Shown here in pieces: positions 6,615 to 9,421 of a stretch of 9,421 nt of DNA. The position numbers were made by a program, and so were the translations under genes. The stretch spans positions 1-9,421 of the forward strand of contig JAGLKH010000094.1 of NCBI GenBank assembly GCA_023141985.1, in the 5' to 3' direction. Every line of letters begins with the position of its first letter. The first letter of the stretch is position 1. The notes beneath the pieces are model-generated. The model did not search any database, was not told the DNA's origin, and saw only the letters and a program-made list of their open reading frames with translations. The stretch comes from Flavobacteriaceae bacterium (GTDB lineage Bacteria > Bacteroidota > Bacteroidia > Flavobacteriales > Flavobacteriaceae).

Positions 6615-7223
6615 ATGCAAATTAAAACTGCCGAATTTGTTATAAGCAATCAAGACGTTGATAAATGTCCGAAGAATAATTTACCAGAATATGCTTTTAT
6701 AGGCAGAAGTAATGTTGGTAAGTCATCATTAATCAACATGCTAACCAATAGAAAAAAATTAGCAAAAACTTCGAGGCGACCAGGAAAAACACAACTTATC
6801 AATCATTTTATTATCAATAATAATTGGTATCTGGTTGACTTACCGGGTTATGGTTATGCTCGAGCTTCTAAGAAAGCAAAAAAAACATTTCAAAAATTTA
6901 TAACTGCCTATTTTGAAAAACGAAAACAACTTATTTCAGCATTTGTTCTAGTTGATATAAGACATAAACCTCAACCAATAGATTTAGATTTCATGCAATG
7001 GTTAGGTGAACATCAAATTCCTTTTTCAATACTATTTACCAAAGCAGATAAATTGAAGCCAAAAGTAATTGAAAACCACATAGAAGATTACAAAAATACA
7101 TTGCTTGAAATTTGGGAAGAGATGCCAAATTACTTCATTACTTCATCTACAAAAAGTATTGGTAAAGATGAATTGTTAGGTTATATAGATAGCATCAACA
7201 ACGAGTTAAGAACAATTTCTTAG
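6615..7223 (+). CDS. engB: EngB/YsxC (YihA), ribosome biogenesis GTP-binding protein
   Basis: This TRAFAC-class GTPase is needed for large ribosomal subunit assembly and in model bacteria is essential. It has 202 residues, the usual length. The G motifs are all present: G1 GRSNVGKSS (30-38), the switch region with RRPGKTQ and its conserved Thr (54-60), G3 DLPGYG (75-80), G4 TKAD (142-145) and G5 SST (177-179). The RPGKTQ plus DLPGYGYA combination is typical of EngB rather than of Era or EngA. It lies 8 bases after the hydrolase and should share its promoter. Its TAG stop (7221-7223) overlaps the stop codon of the convergent phosphatase, leaving no space for a terminator. Confidence 0.96.
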   Translation: MQIKTAEFVISNQDVDKCPKNNLPEYAFIGRSNVGKSSLINMLTNRKKLAKTSRRPGKTQLINHFIINNNWYLVDLPGYGYARASKKAKKTFQKFITAYFEKRKQLISAFVLVDIRHKPQPIDLDFMQWLGEHQIPFSILFTKADKLKPKVIENHIEDYKNTLLEIWEEMPNYFITSSTKSIGKDELLGYIDSINNELRTIS

Positions 7224-8893
7224 TCTTCTAAAACAAATTCTAATGGTTCACCGGTTGCAGCATTAGGAAAAGCTGTACCTAAAAGTGCAGACATAGTTGG
7301 TGCAATATCTACAATCCTTGTTTTTTTCAAAGTATCACCGTGTTTAATCCCTTTTCCGAAGAAAATAAGTGGCACATGTGTATCATAGTTAAAACCAGCA
7401 CCATGTGAAGAACCTGTTATACTATAATACGAAATTATTGCTGGTTGATATATAACAAATACATCTCCAGAACGCTTTTGATTAAATCCATTCTGTACTA
7501 ATGATTTAATTCCTGTTGAAAACGATGCACTACTCATAATCGCTGCAGTATAAGCCTTATCTACATATTGATAATCAATAATTTCGTTTACAATTGCCTC
7601 TTGTACATCTACTAAATCTAATCCTAATAATATGATCTTTTCACGATTTAAAAAGATTTGATTATTACTTATATTTTCTACCAAATCTGAAGCACCAAAA
7701 GTCTCCATCATAAATACATTTAACTTTTCTTTTACTTCTTTGAAATCTAAATACCCTGATGGGATTTTCACGCTTTGCAAATAAGCAGACACATCTAATG
7801 CTCCATGATCAGCAGTAAGAAATACTGTATATTGCCCTTTACCAATTTTGGTATCTAAGGTATTAAAAAGTCTCTCCAAATCTTTATCTAATCTAATGTA
7901 AGTATCTTCTACCTCTTTTGAATTTACTCCAAAATTATGACCAATATAATCTGTACTTGAGTAACTTACAGCTAAGACATCTGTAATATTATCTTGCCCT
8001 AATTGCTCACCATCAATTGCAGCTATTGCAAAATCGGTTATAATATTATTTCCGTAAGGCGTGGTTTTTAGTATGTCGAAATTATTGTTTTCAGTGCTTA
8101 GTGATTTTATATCATAAGGAAAGGTTGCTGTTTCTTTTCCTTTAAATCCATCTTCAAAGTTATTAAGATCACTCCCACTTTCAACATAGGTGTTGATTTT
8201 ATATAATGTATTCCAAATTTTGAAATAACTCTCAACTTTATCTGAAGCATTAAATTGATTTACCCATTTCGGTAAATCATTCATATAAAATGAGCTTGAA
8301 ATAAAATTACCTTCACTTTTTCCTTGAAACCAATACGCAGCATTTGCTGTATGTCCTGCAGGTAATATTGCTCCTCTATCTTTTATTGAAATGCCTATAG
8401 TTTTTCCTCGCATTTGTGTAAATAGCCTGTTTTCATCTGTAAATGTCGTTGCAACCATTCTATGGGGTGACATTTTTCCAGCATTACTTAAAGTTCCAAC
8501 AGATTGCACATTATCATCACTAGCACAATAAACATTTTTTTTAGTTTCTTTATCATACCAACTGTTTCCAATTATGCCATGATATTTTGGTGTAGCCCCT
8601 GTGTATATTGATGCATGTCCTGGAGCTGTGTTTGTCGGTATGTAATTTAAATGATTGTTTTTACAATTAAAGCCTTCTTTAATCATACGTTTAAAACCAC
8701 CTTCTCCATATTTATTGTAAAATCGAGTTAAATAATCGTATCGCATTTGGTCGACAACAATACCAACAACTAATTTTGGATTAGATGTTTCAATACCATT
8801 ATTTTGGTCTTGAGAATATAAATGAGTACTATTTTGACCAACGCATGAATTGCATATAATAAATAAACCTATTAGAGATAATATTTTCTTCAT
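7220..8893 (-). CDS. pafA: PafA-type alkaline phosphatase (phosphate monoesterase)
   Basis: This exported zinc-dependent phosphomonoesterase of the alkaline phosphatase superfamily has 557 residues. The N-terminus ([17 protein letters not shown]) is a signal peptide. Cys17 could be a lipid anchor, though CNSC is a poor lipobox, so type I cleavage after GQ (20) is also possible. Key residues correspond to those of the Elizabethkingia PafA enzyme: nucleophile Thr89 in [10 protein letters not shown], Asn110 in GNSWYD, the KxR pair Lys171/Arg173 in [12 protein letters not shown], and metal ligands Asp48, Asp315, His319, Asp362, His363 and His506. The Asn plus KxR set points to a monoesterase rather than a phosphodiesterase of the NPP group. 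The gene is convergent with engB and divergent from the MlaE gene. A -7-like element ends only five bases before its ATG. The substrate range in the cell is not shown by the sequence. Confidence 0.92.
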   Translation of the reverse strand: MKKILSLIGLFIICNSCVGQNSTHLYSQDQNNGIETSNPKLVVGIVVDQMRYDYLTRFYNKYGEGGFKRMIKEGFNCKNNHLNYIPTNTAPGHASIYTGATPKYHGIIGNSWYDKETKKNVYCASDDNVQSVGTLSNAGKMSPHRMVATTFTDENRLFTQMRGKTIGISIKDRGAILPAGHTANAAYWFQGKSEGNFISSSFYMNDLPKWVNQFNASDKVESYFKIWNTLYKINTYVESGSDLNNFEDGFKGKETATFPYDIKSLSTENNNFDILKTTPYGNNIITDFAIAAIDGEQLGQDNITDVLAVSYSSTDYIGHNFGVNSKEVEDTYIRLDKDLERLFNTLDTKIGKGQYTVFLTADHGALDVSAYLQSVKIPSGYLDFKEVKEKLNVFMMETFGASDLVENISNNQIFLNREKIILLGLDLVDVQEAIVNEIIDYQYVDKAYTAAIMSSASFSTGIKSLVQNGFNQKRSGDVFVIYQPAIISYYSITGSSHGAGFNYDTHVPLIFFGKGIKHGDTLKKTRIVDIAPTMSALLGTAFPNAATGEPLEFVLED

Positions 8894-8898
8894 TTTTA

Positions 8899-8906
8899 CA
8901 AATATA
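8899..8906 (-). promoter_or_regulatory. Putative pafA promoter, -7 element TATATTTG
   Basis: TATATTTG on the minus strand matches TAnnTTTG exactly, but it ends only 5 bases before the pafA ATG (8893-8891). If it is real, transcription would begin at or next to the start codon, giving a nearly leaderless mRNA. No convincing -33 element was found: a TTTG at 8920-8917 is only 10 bases away. In such AT-rich DNA a chance match is possible. Confidence 0.35.
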
Positions 8907-8923
8907 ACTGTTGACTCAAAAAT

Positions 8924-8939
8924 AAAGATTTTAATCTTT
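8924..8939. promoter_or_regulatory. Palindrome in the pafA-mlaE divergent spacer (possible operator)
   Basis: AAAGATT (8924-8930) and AATCTTT (8933-8939) make a perfect 7-bp inverted repeat around TT, near the middle of the 108-base spacer between two divergent genes. It is AT-rich and lacks a following T-run on either strand, so it resembles a dyad protein-binding site more than a terminator. No regulator can be named, and chance is not excluded. Confidence 0.3.
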
Positions 8940-8976
8940 CTTATTTTAATTAATCATTAAATAATAGTATTTTTTT

Positions 8977-8984
8977 TACTTTAG
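8977..8984 (+). promoter_or_regulatory. Weak candidate promoter of the MlaE-family gene, TACTTTAG
   Basis: TACTTTAG differs from TAnnTTTG at one position and ends 17 bases before the ATG at 9002. The spacing is right for a promoter with a short leader, and some promoter is expected here because the upstream gene is divergent. No clear -33 element was seen. Confidence 0.3.
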
Positions 8985-9001
8985 CACTAACTTAATAATA
9001 T

Positions 9002-9421
9002 ATGAAGCACCTCCATAGCATTGGCCTCTATTTTTTAATGATAAAAGAAATGTTTCGCAAACCAACAAAATGGTCTGTTATGAAACATCTTATCCTAAAA
9101 GATATTGACGATTTAATTATAAACTCATTAGGTATCGTTGCCTTTATAGCTTTTTTTGTTGGTGGTGTGGTTACTATTCAAACTGCATTAAACATTACAA
9201 GTCCTTTAATTCCTAAACATTTGGTTGGTTTTGCTACACGACAATCTATTGTCTTAGAATTTGCTCCAACATTTATCTCAATTATTATGGCTGGAAAAGT
9301 AGGGTCTTTTATTACTTCTAGCATAGGTACAATGAGAGTTACAGAACAGATAGATGCTTTAGAAGTTATGGGAATAAACTCATTAAATTATTTAGTGTTT
9401 CCAAAAGTTATTGCACTTATG
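9002..9421 (+). CDS. mlaE: MlaE-family ABC transporter permease (partial, N-terminal 140 codons)
   Basis: This inner-membrane permease belongs to an MCE/Mla-type system that moves phospholipids between the inner and outer membranes. The ATG at 9002 opens MKHLHSIGLYFLMIKEMF; 140 codons are visible and the frame runs off the right edge with no stop. An amphipathic N-terminal stretch and the KPTKW motif (21-25) are followed by a hydrophobic segment at about 44-60 (GIVAFIAFFVGGVVTIQ). The family hallmark is at about 106-126, with AGKVGSFI and GTMRVTEQIDALEVMG. An internal Met at 13 is a possible alternative start. MlaF-type ATPase and MCE-domain genes would be expected just beyond the window, but this cannot be seen. 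The family call is secure; the symbol is by homology only. Confidence 0.9.
   Translation, partial: MKHLHSIGLYFLMIKEMFRKPTKWSVMKHLILKDIDDLIINSLGIVAFIAFFVGGVVTIQTALNITSPLIPKHLVGFATRQSIVLEFAPTFISIIMAGKVGSFITSSIGTMRVTEQIDALEVMGINSLNYLVFPKVIALM

Noticed and set aside
7220..8893. Phosphodiesterase/nucleotide pyrophosphatase identity for the phosphatase
   Set aside because: Asn110 and the Lys171/Arg173 pair match the PafA monoesterase active site; a diesterase of the NPP group would be expected to lack the KxR pair.
1..9421. Signs of a mobile element, defence island, CRISPR array or recent transfer
   Set aside because: All genes are core functions in a standard order with uniform AT-rich composition; no transposase, integrase, terminal repeats or spaced repeat array was seen, and the only tandem repeat (5621-5650) is explained as MraZ boxes.

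Overview
The window is an AT-rich chromosomal segment from a member of the Bacteroidota, most likely the family Flavobacteriaceae. The evidence is the protein style (a PASTA-bearing FtsI, an FtsL-like protein of the Bacteroidota type, a PafA-type phosphatase), several good matches to the Bacteroidota -7 promoter element TAnnTTTG, and the near absence of Shine-Dalgarno sequences before starts. I cannot name the genus from the sequence alone.

Layout. Positions 1-5573 are the first six genes of a division and cell wall (dcw) cluster, all on the minus strand. In transcription order they are mraZ (regulator), rsmH/mraW (16S rRNA methyltransferase), ftsL-like (divisome), ftsI (septal PBP), murE (mDAP-adding ligase) and mraY (partial, cut by the left edge). 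The genes overlap or nearly abut, except for a 59-base gap between rsmH and ftsL that holds two small hairpins and an 8-codon mini-ORF. Positions 5574-5841 are a divergent control region. It has a clean -7 element facing each way and, on the mraZ side, three exact 10-bp-spaced AAAGTGG boxes that look like an MraZ operator. Rightward come an alpha/beta hydrolase (5842-6606) and the ribosome-assembly GTPase engB/ysxC (6615-7223). A minus-strand PafA-type alkaline phosphatase (7220-8893) is convergent with engB, and the two stop codons overlap. After a 108-base divergent spacer, an MlaE-family ABC transporter permease starts at 9002 and runs off the right edge.

How the genes fit together. MraZ probably represses its own operon. 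MurE adds mDAP to the peptidoglycan precursor, MraY moves that precursor to the lipid carrier, and FtsI with FtsL crosslinks it at the septum. RsmH and EngB tie the locus to ribosome function. PafA is a periplasmic or membrane-anchored phosphomonoesterase, and MlaE belongs to outer-membrane lipid transport; neither has an evident functional link to dcw.

The window is mostly ordinary core genome and I see no undescribed multi-gene system in it. The points most worth a second look are the triple MraZ box, the mini-ORF and alternative hairpins in front of ftsL, and the use of TTG starts by mraZ, ftsI and murE. No stretch over 300 bases lacks a gene, and I saw no tRNA, rRNA, CRISPR array, insertion sequence or prophage feature.
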